Shown here: positions 7,382-15,039 of the stretch, piece by piece
How positions within the stretch are numbered: the stretch's first letter is position 1
Layout of the letters: the number at the start of each line of letters is the position of its first letter
NCBI RefSeq assembly: GCF_934754625.1
Contig: NZ_CAKVIU010000047.1
Origin: Catenibacterium sp900764725
Lineage (GTDB): Bacteria; Bacillota_I; Bacilli_A; Erysipelotrichales; Coprobacillaceae
Strand: one strand, 5' to 3'
Length of the DNA stretch: 21,378 nucleotides
The notes under the pieces: model-generated
The model's input: only the letters and a program-made list of their open reading frames with translations
Databases searched by the model: none
Told to the model about the DNA's origin: nothing
Made by a program: the position numbers and the translations under genes

Positions 7382-7796
7382 GGATGCAGTTATTAAACAT
7401 TCAGGTAATAAGTTCGTTGCAGAACTTACAAAGAATATGGATGCATTCATCTATACAAAGGATTTCTATGTTGCACTGTATAAGCAGCTTGAAAGTGGAA
7501 TGACATCAATCGAGGCTTATGAATCATTAGGTTTCGATACTAAGAAACTAGGAAAGAACTGTGCTCAGGCAGCAGCCAAGCGTGCAAGACAGAAAGCAAA
7601 GAATGGGGAGTTTGAACCAAAGGCTGAGAACTATGATGGAAGCATCCCTATTGAGGAGATGCCTGAATTGACCCTTGAAGAGAAGGTTGCATACCAGGAG
7701 GCACGTATCAGATATCTTGAGGATTACGTAGAATTTCAAAAAAAAATGCCTTCCATACTGGAGGAGATATACTCATCCTACAGCGACAAGAATTAA
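7320..7796 (+). CDS. Second OrfA-like DNA-binding partner, single module plus coiled coil
   Basis: A 158-residue basic protein. Residues about 31-95 (KFVAELTKNMDAFIYTKDFY...IEAYESLGFDTKKLG) are one copy of the same module that occurs three times in the protein at 5439, including the F-x-T-x-x-F stretch and the GFD-x-x-x-LG end. The C-terminal part (LEEKVAYQEARIRYLEDYVEF) reads as a coiled coil, as in IS3 OrfA leucine zippers. It starts inside the preceding transposase gene, with AGGAGG 12 bp before the ATG, and ends 17 bp before the second transposase gene, which has its own GGAGG. The layout fits an OrfA made in fixed ratio with its neighbours. Confidence 0.75.
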   Translation: MAQERKKNKQQQTEAQRLAHRDAVIKHSGNKFVAELTKNMDAFIYTKDFYVALYKQLESGMTSIEAYESLGFDTKKLGKNCAQAAAKRARQKAKNGEFEPKAENYDGSIPIEEMPELTLEEKVAYQEARIRYLEDYVEFQKKMPSILEEIYSSYSDKN

Positions 7797-8237
7797 AGGA
7801 GGACAAGCTCTTCATGGCTTATGACTACATAAGCAGGGGAAAGGCAAAAGAGAATGGCTATACCAACACCAGAGTGTTCAAATTATTTGGTGTAAGCAGC
7901 ACCGGCTATTATAATTATGTGGCACGCAGGGAGGATAGAGACGGTAAGCAGGCAGCTAGAAAGCAGGATGAAAGACATGTGATGCAGTGCTTCAAGGAGA
8001 TCATTAAAACACTTGGATTCGTTCCTGGAAAGCGAACCTTCCGCCGACATATGTTCAGAAGGTTCAATTATAATATCAGCGTATCAAGAGCTGCAGCCAT
8101 CATGAAAAAGATGCAGATTACTGCACAGCTTCCCAAGAAGGATGCATACAAAGGACAGGCAACCCACCATCATGAGTGCATGGCGATGGTACTACGTCAA
8201 GAAAAAGTACCAGTCAAACTGAGATTTATTTACTAAT

Positions 8238-9155
8238 TTAATTACTCTTTGTATAACTTTTTTCATATTGATTTGGACTTTGATAATTACAGTGACTATG
8301 TATTCTTACTGTGTTATAAAATGTCTCTATATATTCAAATACCAACTTATATGCATCTTCATAGTTCTGAATTTTGTGCTGATTTAACCACTCCCTTTTT
8401 ATTAATGAATGAAACGATTCTATACATGCATTGTCCCATGGACATGCTTTTTTCGAATAGCTTCGTTTCATTTTTTCTGTTACTTCCTTATACAGTTCAC
8501 CTGTGAACTGTATTCCTCTATCACTATGTATAATTACTGGTTTTCTTATATTTCTTCGCTTCTGTGCTATCTTTATTGCTTCTAGTACTGATTCTGCCGT
8601 CATATCCTTTGTAAGCACCCATGATATGATTTTTCTTGAAAACAGGTCCATTACGCTTGTTAAATAAACAAAGCCATCATCATATGTCCATATATAAGTT
8701 ATATCTGTACACCATGCTGCATCTGGCGATGCTGGATCAAAGTCTCTTTTCAAGATGTTTCTTAATCTGTTAGAGAAGTTCTTTGATACTGTTGTTTTTG
8801 TCCATGGCTTTATGTAATGTGCTTTTATATGCATTTCATGCATATAATTTCCTACTGTTTTCTCCGATATCACATGCCCTTTTTTCTTGAGCTCTTCGGT
8901 TATTTTTGGCGCACCATAAATCTCGTGGCTTTCCTCATGTATTTTGCTGATTTCTTTTTTTACAGACTCCCTGCGCTTGCTAGATTCTGAGGGCTTTCTG
9001 CAGAGCCAGCTTTTAAATCCACTTCTCGATACACCAAGTATTTCAGTTATAGCTCTTAAAGAGACACGCCTGACATCTGCAGTTTCTTCCAGATATTCCT
9101 TGATAGCCTCATAAAGTACTTTTACTGGCTGCTTATAATGCTCATAGCTTTTTTT
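8238..9155 (-). CDS. IS3 OrfB transposase, expressed by -1 frameshift
   Basis: The frame runs without a stop from the A7 slippery run (9149-9155) to 8238. It begins KSYEHYKQPVKVLYEAIKEYL, then an HTH region (LRAITEILGVSRSGFKSWL) and HEIYGAPKI, then the catalytic D of WCTDITY, D of IHSDRGIQF and E of DNACIESFHSLIK, ending with the typical NTVRIHSHCNYQSPNQYE. An independent start is not obvious, and the ATG at 8873 would lack the N-terminal domain. As in other IS3 members, the active protein is expected to be an OrfAB fusion. All catalytic residues are present, so this copy looks functional. Confidence 0.88.
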   Translation of the reverse strand, partial: KKSYEHYKQPVKVLYEAIKEYLEETADVRRVSLRAITEILGVSRSGFKSWLCRKPSESSKRRESVKKEISKIHEESHEIYGAPKITEELKKKGHVISEKTVGNYMHEMHIKAHYIKPWTKTTVSKNFSNRLRNILKRDFDPASPDAAWCTDITYIWTYDDGFVYLTSVMDLFSRKIISWVLTKDMTAESVLEAIKIAQKRRNIRKPVIIHSDRGIQFTGELYKEVTEKMKRSYSKKACPWDNACIESFHSLIKREWLNQHKIQNYEDAYKLVFEYIETFYNTVRIHSHCNYQSPNQYEKSYTKSN

Positions 9156-9430
9156 AATATTTCAACAGCATCTTTAAGATCTCTGTTCTCTTTTTTTAGA
9201 CGTGCTAGTTCTTTGGCTTCATCACTTGAAAAATTGCCTGATCCTCTGAATAAATTACTATCTTCATTTTCATTCTTAGCATCATCAAACTGTTTGCACC
9301 ATCTATGGATTGAACTATTGGAAACTCCTAAATTATCAGCAACCTGTTGAAAAGTAAGTTCAGGATGATCCTTTCTATATTGAACTGCATCCAATTTAAA
9401 CTGTTTGTCTATCACTTTATTTTCTGACAT
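9122..9430 (-). CDS. IS3 OrfA, DNA-binding subunit
   Basis: 102 residues from the ATG at 9430, chosen because GAGGTG lies a few bases upstream; the open frame upstream of this lacks a ribosome site. It has an HTH of the HTH_8 type (LTFQQVADNLGVSNSSIHRW) and a C-terminal leucine zipper (LARLKKENRDLKDAVEILKKA). Near the end, the codons TTA AAA AAA GCT contain an A7 run that serves as a -1 slippery site into orfB. It binds the element ends and supplies the N-terminus of the OrfAB transposase. Confidence 0.88.
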   Translation of the reverse strand: MSENKVIDKQFKLDAVQYRKDHPELTFQQVADNLGVSNSSIHRWCKQFDDAKNENEDSNLFRGSGNFSSDEAKELARLKKENRDLKDAVEILKKAMSIISSQ

Positions 9431-10511
9431 GTTAACACCTCTATTTTCATGTTTTAGACTAGTATTCTTTCGAATGTTTTTCAATTCTTTTTTTAGATAT
9501 TTTCTCTATTTAACTGGTACTAAATTTATACTAGCCCCACGAAGCCTAATCTCGTTAACCGCAACTTCAAGCTGGGAGTAAGACAGGTCATCCTTACTGA
9601 TATCACTTATATTCATTACGGCTATAGCCGTACTCCAGCTTATATGTGTGCATTCAAGGATGCCTATACAACTGAAATACTAGGTCATTATGTATCTAGC
9701 AGAATGGATGTATCTCTTGTGCAGAAGGCGTTCAATAATATGATGGAGAATCATAAAGATGAGTTCCCTAAGAATCTGGAGGTTTACTGCCATAGTGACC
9801 AGGGTTCGCAGTATCTGTCAACATCGTTCAAACAGTTACTTAATGAGAATGATTTCATCCAGTCAATGTCCAGAAGAGGAAACAGTCAGGACAACGCCCC
9901 TATGGAATCATTCTTTGGACGCATGAAGACTGAGGTCATTGACATCATCGCAAGATGTGGGGATATAGCTACTGTAAGAAGACTCATCGATGGCTATATC
10001 AATATGCATAATAATGAAAGATATCAGGATACCCTTGCAGCACTGGCTCCAAGTGAATTCTATACATATAAGGTGACAGGACAGTATCCATTAGACAGTT
10101 ATTATGGGGTGAAGGCATCAGAACTTATGCCTCTTGATAAGATCATTGAAGCTAAACTTGAAATGCAGGAAAAGAAGAAGGAGCTCCGTAAAGAACGTCA
10201 GAAGATCAATGAGCATCAGTCCAGATTATTAAGGAATGCGGGCGAAATCATCAGGCGTGATATGAAGAAGATGGAGGACGAAAACAGGAAATGGGTAAAA
10301 CAGCAGGAACTTGTAGAGAATCAGCTGAAGAAGATTTCAGAAATCATTGAGAAGATTAATAAGGCTTTAAAGTTCTATTATCATGAAGCAACAGCCGAGG
10401 TCAAGAAACTGCTTAAGGATCCATTGAACTGGAAGAACTATACAGAACTGGACTATTATAAGGATCTTGATGCATTATACTAATTAGACAAATCATAAAT
10501 AATATATCGGG

Positions 10512-10540
10512 AAAAGTCCATAAAATCAGGACTTCTTTTC
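10512..10540 (+). terminator. Terminator after the four-gene operon
   Basis: AAGTCC pairs with GGACTT around a nine-base loop, with A-run before and T-rich run after, 30 bp past the last stop codon. Confidence 0.6.
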
Positions 10541-10571
10541 GTCGTGGAAAAAGACTGGATAGCAGACGCGA

Positions 10572-10607
10572 AAAAAATGAGCATCACCTTACGGCGATGC
10601 TCATTTA
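10572..10607. terminator. Strong hairpin near the element right end
   Basis: AAATGAGCATC pairs with GATGCTCATTT around ACCTTACGGC. An A7 run precedes it, so it would act best as a terminator for minus-strand transcripts entering the element. Beyond the inverted end at 10667, the stretch 10668-10898 shows no convincing gene. Confidence 0.6.
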
Positions 10608-10643
10608 GCAGGGACTGTCAACATTCTGTCCTTGACTTTTGAA

Positions 10644-10667
10644 CCAGTTTATCACACCCCTGGCAGT
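10644..10667 (-). repeat. Right inverted end of the four-gene element
   Basis: Read on the minus strand it is ACTGCCAGGGGT followed by GTGATAAACTGG, matching the left end at 5333-5354. Confidence 0.5.
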
Positions 10668-10905
10668 TTTAAAGCTTGAGTTAACCCCAAGTCTATTTAG
10701 TTACTCGAAATCATTACAGCTCTTTTTTTATTTTATCAAAAATATCTTATTTATGATGCTTATAATCTGCAGAAAATATTCTTTAAAATACCTAATTCTT
10801 TCCTATCAATATTCATCTAAAAGATTCCTATTAAAAATGATTTACAATATTTATTGATTATGTCCTTAATCCATATATCAAACAAAAATATAGATAATAT
10901 GAAAT

Positions 10906-10994
10906 GACCTCCTAGTTGTCAAAACGTGGATTTAAACTCATAATAAGAATAGAAAATAAAAAGTGAGTTGTTACCATAACGACAATAGGAGGTC
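10906..10994 (+). promoter_or_regulatory. Promoter within an inverted repeat that hides the transposase ribosome site
   Basis: Promoter: TTGTCA (10916-10921), 17-bp spacer, CATAAT (10939-10944). The arm GACCTCCTAGTTGTC (10906-10920) pairs with GACAATAGGAGGTC (10981-10994), which contains the ribosome site. A transcript from this promoter starts after the left arm and leaves the site free; a transcript from outside carries both arms and would fold it shut. Confidence 0.65.
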
Positions 10995-10997
10995 ACT

Positions 10998-12113
10998 ATG
11001 AAAAGTATAATTTATATTGGAATGGATGTCCATAAGAAGACATATAGTTTATGTGCATTATTGAAAGAAACTGGTGAAATTATTGGTGAAACTAAGATTC
11101 CTGCAGATGTAAGTCTTATCATCAAGTTCATTGAGAACGCCAAGAAATCAGTTGACAGTGATGATGTTCAGATCAAGACAGGCTATGAAGCAGGATGCCT
11201 TGGCTATTCTCTTTACTGGCAGTTAGCTGCAAAAGGTATCGAATGTGATATTCTTGCACCATCAACTATGCATCGTTCTGCAAAAAATAAAGTAGTGAAG
11301 AATGATAGAAGAGATGCGAAAAATATTGCAGCTAACCTAGCTAATGGAACTTATAAATCAGTTTATGTTCCAACAGACGAAGATGTAGAAATCAAAGAAT
11401 ACATAAGAATGATGCATGACTTTAAGATTGAACTAAAGAAGGTTAAGCAGCATATTAATGCATTCCTATTGAGATTCGGTCATCAGTATCCTGGCAAATC
11501 AAAATGGATTCCAGCCCATATTAAGTGGCTTAAGGAACTTAAACTAAGTGATATGCATAGAGAAATACTTGATGAATATCTATCACAGCTTGAAATCCTA
11601 ACTGAAAAGATAGAGAGATTTAAATATAGATTAGAAGAATTATCTCAGAAGGAAACATACAAGGAGAAGATAGGTCAATTGCGTTGTATCAAGGGTATCG
11701 ATACAACTGTAGCTATGACTATGCATGCTGAAACTTCTGATTTTGATAGATTTCCTACTGCCAATGCCTTTGCGTCTTATTGCGGTCTTACACCAGGTGA
11801 AGATTCAAGCGGTGAGTCCTATCATAGACTAGGCATTACTAAGCAAGGGAACAGTACGATTAGAACAACTCTTGTAGAGGCTGCTCAGGTACTTGTAAGA
11901 GGGACTATAGGCAAAAAAGGCAAAAAAGTGAAATCAAAACAGAAAGATCAGGATGTAAAGGTTATAGATTATGCAGATAAGGCAGTTATTAGATTACAGA
12001 AGAAGTATCATCGTATGATTTTTAGAGGAGTTAAAAGAAATATCGCAATTACAGCAGTCGCAAGAGAGCTTGCATGCTTTGTATGGGGAATAGAGACTGG
12101 TCATATCTCATAA
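10998..12113 (+). CDS. IS110-family DEDD transposase, copy 1
   Basis: A 371-residue recombinase. The N-terminal RuvC-like domain carries the DEDD residues D10 (IGMDVHKK), E64 (GYEAGC), D103 and D106 (NDRRDAKN). A coiled middle region (about 135-215) follows, then the Transposase_20 domain (LRCIKGIDTTVAMTMHAETSDFDRF...YCGLTPGEDSSG), where the family's catalytic serine is expected in the SSG region. Length and motifs are complete. The ATG has AGGAGG a few bases upstream. The family uses an element-encoded bridge RNA to choose target and donor; the candidate lies downstream at 12186. It is about 10% shorter in the loops and clearly divergent from copy 2, so the two are related elements and not duplicates. 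Confidence 0.93.
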   Translation: MKSIIYIGMDVHKKTYSLCALLKETGEIIGETKIPADVSLIIKFIENAKKSVDSDDVQIKTGYEAGCLGYSLYWQLAAKGIECDILAPSTMHRSAKNKVVKNDRRDAKNIAANLANGTYKSVYVPTDEDVEIKEYIRMMHDFKIELKKVKQHINAFLLRFGHQYPGKSKWIPAHIKWLKELKLSDMHREILDEYLSQLEILTEKIERFKYRLEELSQKETYKEKIGQLRCIKGIDTTVAMTMHAETSDFDRFPTANAFASYCGLTPGEDSSGESYHRLGITKQGNSTIRTTLVEAAQVLVRGTIGKKGKKVKSKQKDQDVKVIDYADKAVIRLQKKYHRMIFRGVKRNIAITAVARELACFVWGIETGHIS

Positions 12114-12185
12114 CAATCTTTACTAATGTTTTTTAAACTTGAGAGAAAGGAAATAAAGTGTCGTTAAATAGACAAAACAACCCAA

Positions 12186-12431
12186 CATCGAAGGCATAGA
12201 TGGACTTCAAATTAATAGTACAGGTTCAGCTATCTAAGACTATCCACTTTATGGCATTGTGAGTTCTTACTGAAAGTCGCGATTTAGTAAGAATAATAAA
12301 AGCAATGATCCATGCATATAGATTATAGAGCTATCGACGAACCATTAACTTTTTGGTCCCAATCCACGTATTACAGTTTGGTTAACTGTCGCAGAATCTA
12401 TATGATTTGAGGTCTTTCTATGCCCTTGATG
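12186..12431 (+). ncRNA. Candidate bridge RNA of IS110 copy 1
   Basis: Outer strands 12186-12212 (CATCGAAGGCATAG...) and 12404-12431 (...TCTATGCCCTTGATG) pair over about 25 positions and enclose the region. Inside, CGAC (12335-12338) pairs with GTCG (12388-12391) around a conserved loop with CCAATCCACG, and ACAGTT/AACTGT forms a hairpin at 12373-12389. The same architecture occurs in copy 2 with compensating changes. Strand and ends are inferred from the transposase direction. Confidence 0.6.
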
Positions 12432-12543
12432 ATAAAACTTAATAGAAATGTTGTGAGAGTTTATTTATGTCTTGACAATGGTCATTTCATAACAGTATAT
12501 AAATATAATAATATAAAAACATTTTTTGAATATGTTAAAATGA

Positions 12544-12572
12544 TTGCATACTTATCCATATGAATGTTATAT
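12544..12572 (+). promoter_or_regulatory. Candidate promoter of the bacteriocin gene
   Basis: TTGCAT (12544-12549), 17-bp spacer, TTATAT (12567-12572), 67 bp before the bacteriocin ATG and outside the IS110 end. It is weakly conserved and AT-rich, so only moderately supported. Confidence 0.4.
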
Positions 12573-12638
12573 TTAACTTAGATAAAATGTATAAAGTGAT
12601 GATAGCTATTATTTCTATAAATAATATATGAGGAAAAT

Positions 12639-12935
12639 ATGAGAAAGATTATCGCTTTATTAGTATGCTTTGTAGCTTTAATTCCTGTTACTGTATTTGC
12701 AAATGAATATAATTATTCTGATAATTATGTTAGCATTATTTTTACTGATGATGTTTATTCTGCCACTAAAAGAGCAGACTATACTACCCATTATGGCATT
12801 AGATCAAAAACTGCTTTTGCACAAGTTAAAGCAAATGGAAAAAGTAAAACTAAATCAGGTTATCAAGCAGCTCATGCAAAAATGACAGGTGTTAAGATTG
12901 ACAACAATCACCAGCACATTTATTGGTATGAATAA
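12639..12935 (+). CDS. Lactococcin-972-like secreted bacteriocin
   Basis: A 98-residue precursor. Signal peptide MRKIIALLVCFVALIPVTVFA with a VFA cleavage motif, leaving a mature chain of about 77 residues without cysteine. The mature part shares the lactococcin-972 layout: aromatic N-terminal third, central HYGIRSKTAFAQVKANG followed by TKSGYQAAHAKM, and an end rich in aromatic residues (HIYWYE). Lactococcin 972 acts on Gram-positive cells by binding lipid II and blocking septum formation and is exported by the Sec route. The next genes (DUF1430-type permease and ABC ATPase) are the classical partners of this family, which strengthens the call. The ribosome site GAGG lies 5 bp before the ATG. 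The peptide gene itself is intact. Confidence 0.8.
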   Translation: MRKIIALLVCFVALIPVTVFANEYNYSDNYVSIIFTDDVYSATKRADYTTHYGIRSKTAFAQVKANGKSKTKSGYQAAHAKMTGVKIDNNHQHIYWYE

Positions 12936-13503
12936 TTAATCACATAAGTAATAGCTATCATCATTTATAATATAAAAGGAGTGATTGATGTGATTAAAAG
13001 ACTTCTCAAATGTTTTGTCTTTATCTCGTTGGTATTCTTACTGTGTATATCTGTATTAGATCATTCAGTTATGTATTTCTATACACAAAGTCAATCCGCT
13101 ATTAATCATTCTAATCATACACTGCTTGTATCCTTCAAATATGGTACAAGTAATGAAGAAAAAGAAGACATAGCCCAATACTTAGATAATAGAAATATCC
13201 CCTACTACTTCTCTAACTATGTAAATGATACATCGCTTGTTTATGAAACAAGTGATAGTTTTCCTATCAAGCCCTCTATCAAGAAGTTTGGTTCTCCTCT
13301 AACAGGTTCACAAACAATCACATATAAGAGAATAAAGAACTGGCATCATATTTATGAAATTACTTTGCTAACAAATGATCAATCTATACAGCGTTACTTA
13401 AGTAATGATTCTAATATAATTGTGCAAAAGAATACTGTACATGAAGAAGAGTACTCTATTTCTCTTAAAGACAATATGAAATGACGAGGAGGAAACAAAA
13501 AAA

Positions 13504-13608
13504 GTAACTCTTCTTAATTGTTCAATCGTGGATTTACCATTATACTTTGAGTAGAAACAAGAAATTCATAGTATTGTGGGATTACCGCAAACAAATAAGG
13601 AGGGTTAC
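13504..13608 (+). promoter_or_regulatory. Promoter within ribosome-site-hiding inverted repeat, copy 2
   Basis: Promoter: TTGTTC (13518-13523), 17-bp spacer, TATACT (13541-13546). The arm GTAACTCTTCTTAATTGTT (13504-13522) pairs with AACAAATAAGGAGGGTTAC (13590-13608) at 18 of 19 positions, counting two G-T pairs. Sequence differs from copy 1 but the pairing, the promoter position and the buried ribosome site are the same. Confidence 0.68.
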
Positions 13609-13610
13609 CT

Positions 13611-14747
13611 ATGAATAGAATAATAAAAATTGGGATGGATGTCCATACTACAAACTACACTTTATGCATTTTTGAACCATCTTTTGAACATGATGGTACA
13701 GTTCACTGTATTACACAGGTAAAACCTGAAGTTAAAAACATCATTCATGTTATTGAAGCTTTTAAAAAGAAACATGAAAATGAAGAACTGAATATTGTAT
13801 GTGGCTATGAAGCAGGATGTCTAGGATATTCTTTATATCATGAATTAAAAGAGAAAGGTATGGAATGTGTTATCCTGGCTCCAACAACCATGAAAACTGA
13901 AAAAGGCGGAAGAAAACTTAAGAATGATTATCGCGATGCCAAGATGATCGCAGAATGTTTGGCTTATGGTGGATATTCTGCTGTACATGTTCCTACTGAA
14001 CTTGACAATTCAGTAAAAGAATTTATTCGTATGAGAGATGATATAAAAGAAAACTTGAAAAGCATCAAACAACAAATAATTGCGTTTTTGACACGCAATG
14101 GTAAACAATTCAACGGAAAAAGCTACTGGACAAGAAAACATATTGATTGGATAAATACAGTTTCTTTTAGTGAACCATTACTTCAAGATACCTTGAAAGA
14201 ATATATGATTGAATATAATCATCTATGCAATCGTGTAGAGACTTTAGACAGACAAATTGAAGAAATATCAATAAAAGAAGAATATGTAGAAAAAGTGCAA
14301 CAGCTACAATGTCTGATTGGTATTAAAGTGCATACTGCACTATCTTTAATCGTGGAAACAAGTGATTTCAATCGCTTTAAAAAAGGAAACATGTATTCGG
14401 CATATCTAGGCTTAATTCCTGGAGAAGACTCATCAGGAAATGATAAAAATAGACTTGGAATCACCAAAGCAGGGAATAGTCACTTAAGAAAATTGTTGGT
14501 TGAAGCAGCACAAGGTTATACACGAGGAAGAGTAGGATTCAAATCAAAAGATTTAAAAGCAAGACAGGAAAAATGTAGTAGTGAAGTAGTAGCATATGCG
14601 GATAGAGCCAATGAAAGATTGAGAAGAAAATACTGTAGAATGATCTTGCGAGGCAAAAAGTATAATGTAGCTAAAACAGCTATTGCAAGAGAACTTGCAT
14701 GCTTTGTATGGGGTATTATGACAAATCATATGGATTTATGTAGTTGA
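13611..14747 (+). CDS. IS110-family DEDD transposase, copy 2
   Basis: 378 residues with the same domain order as copy 1: D10 (IGMDVHTT), E67 (GYEAGC), D106 and D109 (NDYRDAK), a coiled middle, and the C-terminal domain with LGLIPGEDSSG and LGITKAGNSHLRKLLVEAAQ. All catalytic positions are present and the frame is intact. The ATG follows AGGAGGG by 7 bp, within the fold-back arm described at 13504. This copy inactivates the bacteriocin-locus permease. The end of the protein, RELACFVWGIMTNHM, is nearly identical to copy 1 while internal parts diverge, consistent with two long-separated members of one group. Confidence 0.93.
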   Translation: MNRIIKIGMDVHTTNYTLCIFEPSFEHDGTVHCITQVKPEVKNIIHVIEAFKKKHENEELNIVCGYEAGCLGYSLYHELKEKGMECVILAPTTMKTEKGGRKLKNDYRDAKMIAECLAYGGYSAVHVPTELDNSVKEFIRMRDDIKENLKSIKQQIIAFLTRNGKQFNGKSYWTRKHIDWINTVSFSEPLLQDTLKEYMIEYNHLCNRVETLDRQIEEISIKEEYVEKVQQLQCLIGIKVHTALSLIVETSDFNRFKKGNMYSAYLGLIPGEDSSGNDKNRLGITKAGNSHLRKLLVEAAQGYTRGRVGFKSKDLKARQEKCSSEVVAYADRANERLRRKYCRMILRGKKYNVAKTAIARELACFVWGIMTNHMDLCS

Positions 14748-14820
14748 TTACATAAAGAATTAAAATTATTAGACAGAGTTTTGATCGTTATTAATAAAAT
14801 TAATATGTAGTAAGAAAAAA

Positions 14821-15039
14821 GAATCAAGGCTATTGGACAGGAAATCTCTATAAGAAGATGGTTTAAGTTATTCAAGATATATCTATGTAGACACTTCTTA
14901 TTCCAAAGATTTGATTCACGATAAAAGACAAAGAAACTTGCGGCGAAACCATTGACCTGAGGTAACCAATCCACGCATAACAGAGTGGCCAACCGCCGAT
15001 AAATCTGTATAGAAGTTTCTTGTCCTATGGCCTTGATTA
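14821..15039 (+). ncRNA. Candidate bridge RNA of IS110 copy 2
   Basis: Outer strands GAATCAAGGC...(14821-14852) and ...GGCCTTGATT (15008-15038) pair over about 28 positions. Inner CGGC (14941-14944) pairs with GCCG (14995-14998); the corresponding pair in copy 1 is CGAC with GTCG, a compensating change. The loop has ACCAATCCACGCATAACAG. Minus-strand open frames here (14726-15098) conflict with this conservation and were not called. Confidence 0.62.

Larger units (their letters stand above)
8185..9534 (-). mobile_element. IS3-family element inserted in the second transposase
   Basis: About 1.35 kb, minus strand, with orfA and orfB. Inverted end motifs GTACCAGTCAAAC (8207-8219) and its partner GTACCAGTTAAA (reverse of 9509-9520) lie near each edge. 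The outer edges are uncertain by about 10 bp and no clean target duplication could be fixed; the boundaries given are those that let the host frame read ECMA-PTKP. Confidence 0.75.
7814..10483 (+). pseudogene. Second IS3-like DDE transposase, split by IS3 insertion
   Basis: The N-terminal part (7814 to about 8184) has an HTH segment (TRVFKLFGVSSTGYYNYVARR) and reads to HHHECMA. The C-terminal part resumes about 9535 with PTKPNLVNRNFKLG, then LTDITYIHYG (first D), CHSDQGSQY (second D) and DNAPMESFFGRMK (E, again 35-spaced). After YNNERY-like MHNNERYQDT comes a long tail of about 120 residues that is strongly coiled-coil (EKKKELRKERQKINE). Rejoined, it would encode about 439 residues. It is clearly a different paralogue from the transposase at 6446. 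Only the insertion on the opposite strand breaks it; the flanking frames are otherwise clean, so the damage is recent. Confidence 0.82.
5333..10667 (+). mobile_element. Four-gene element with two DDE transposases
   Basis: Imperfect inverted ends (ACTGCCAGGAGT.. at 5333-5354; ACTGCCAGGGGT.. reversed at 10644-10667) bracket four co-directional genes: 5439, 6446, 7320 and 7814-10483. The genes overlap or nearly touch, the first three coupled by overlap. A 1.35-kb IS3-type element on the opposite strand interrupts the last gene. The single-unit interpretation rests on the inverted ends and the coupling; two fused IS elements remain possible. Confidence 0.5.
10899..12490 (+). mobile_element. IS110-family (IS1111-like) element, copy 1
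   Basis: Transposase at 10998 plus about 380 bp of structured non-coding DNA. Inverted motifs ATGAAATGACC (10899-10909) and GGTCATTTCAT (12480-12490) mark the ends; inside them lie TTGTCAA and TTGACAA. Subterminal inverted repeats and a long 3' non-coding region are features of the IS1111 subgroup. Exact crossover points are not determined. Confidence 0.75.

Noticed and set aside
8249..8506. 85-codon plus-strand frame within the IS3 copy
   Set aside because: Antisense to the catalytic part of orfB, which has the full DDE motif.
10639..10857. 72-codon plus-strand open frame before IS110 copy 1
   Set aside because: TTG start inside the inverted end of the four-gene element, no ribosome site, composition like random AT-rich DNA.
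12697..12885. 62-codon frame inside the bacteriocin gene
   Set aside because: Shadow frame; the overlapping frame has a signal peptide, ribosome site and family resemblance.
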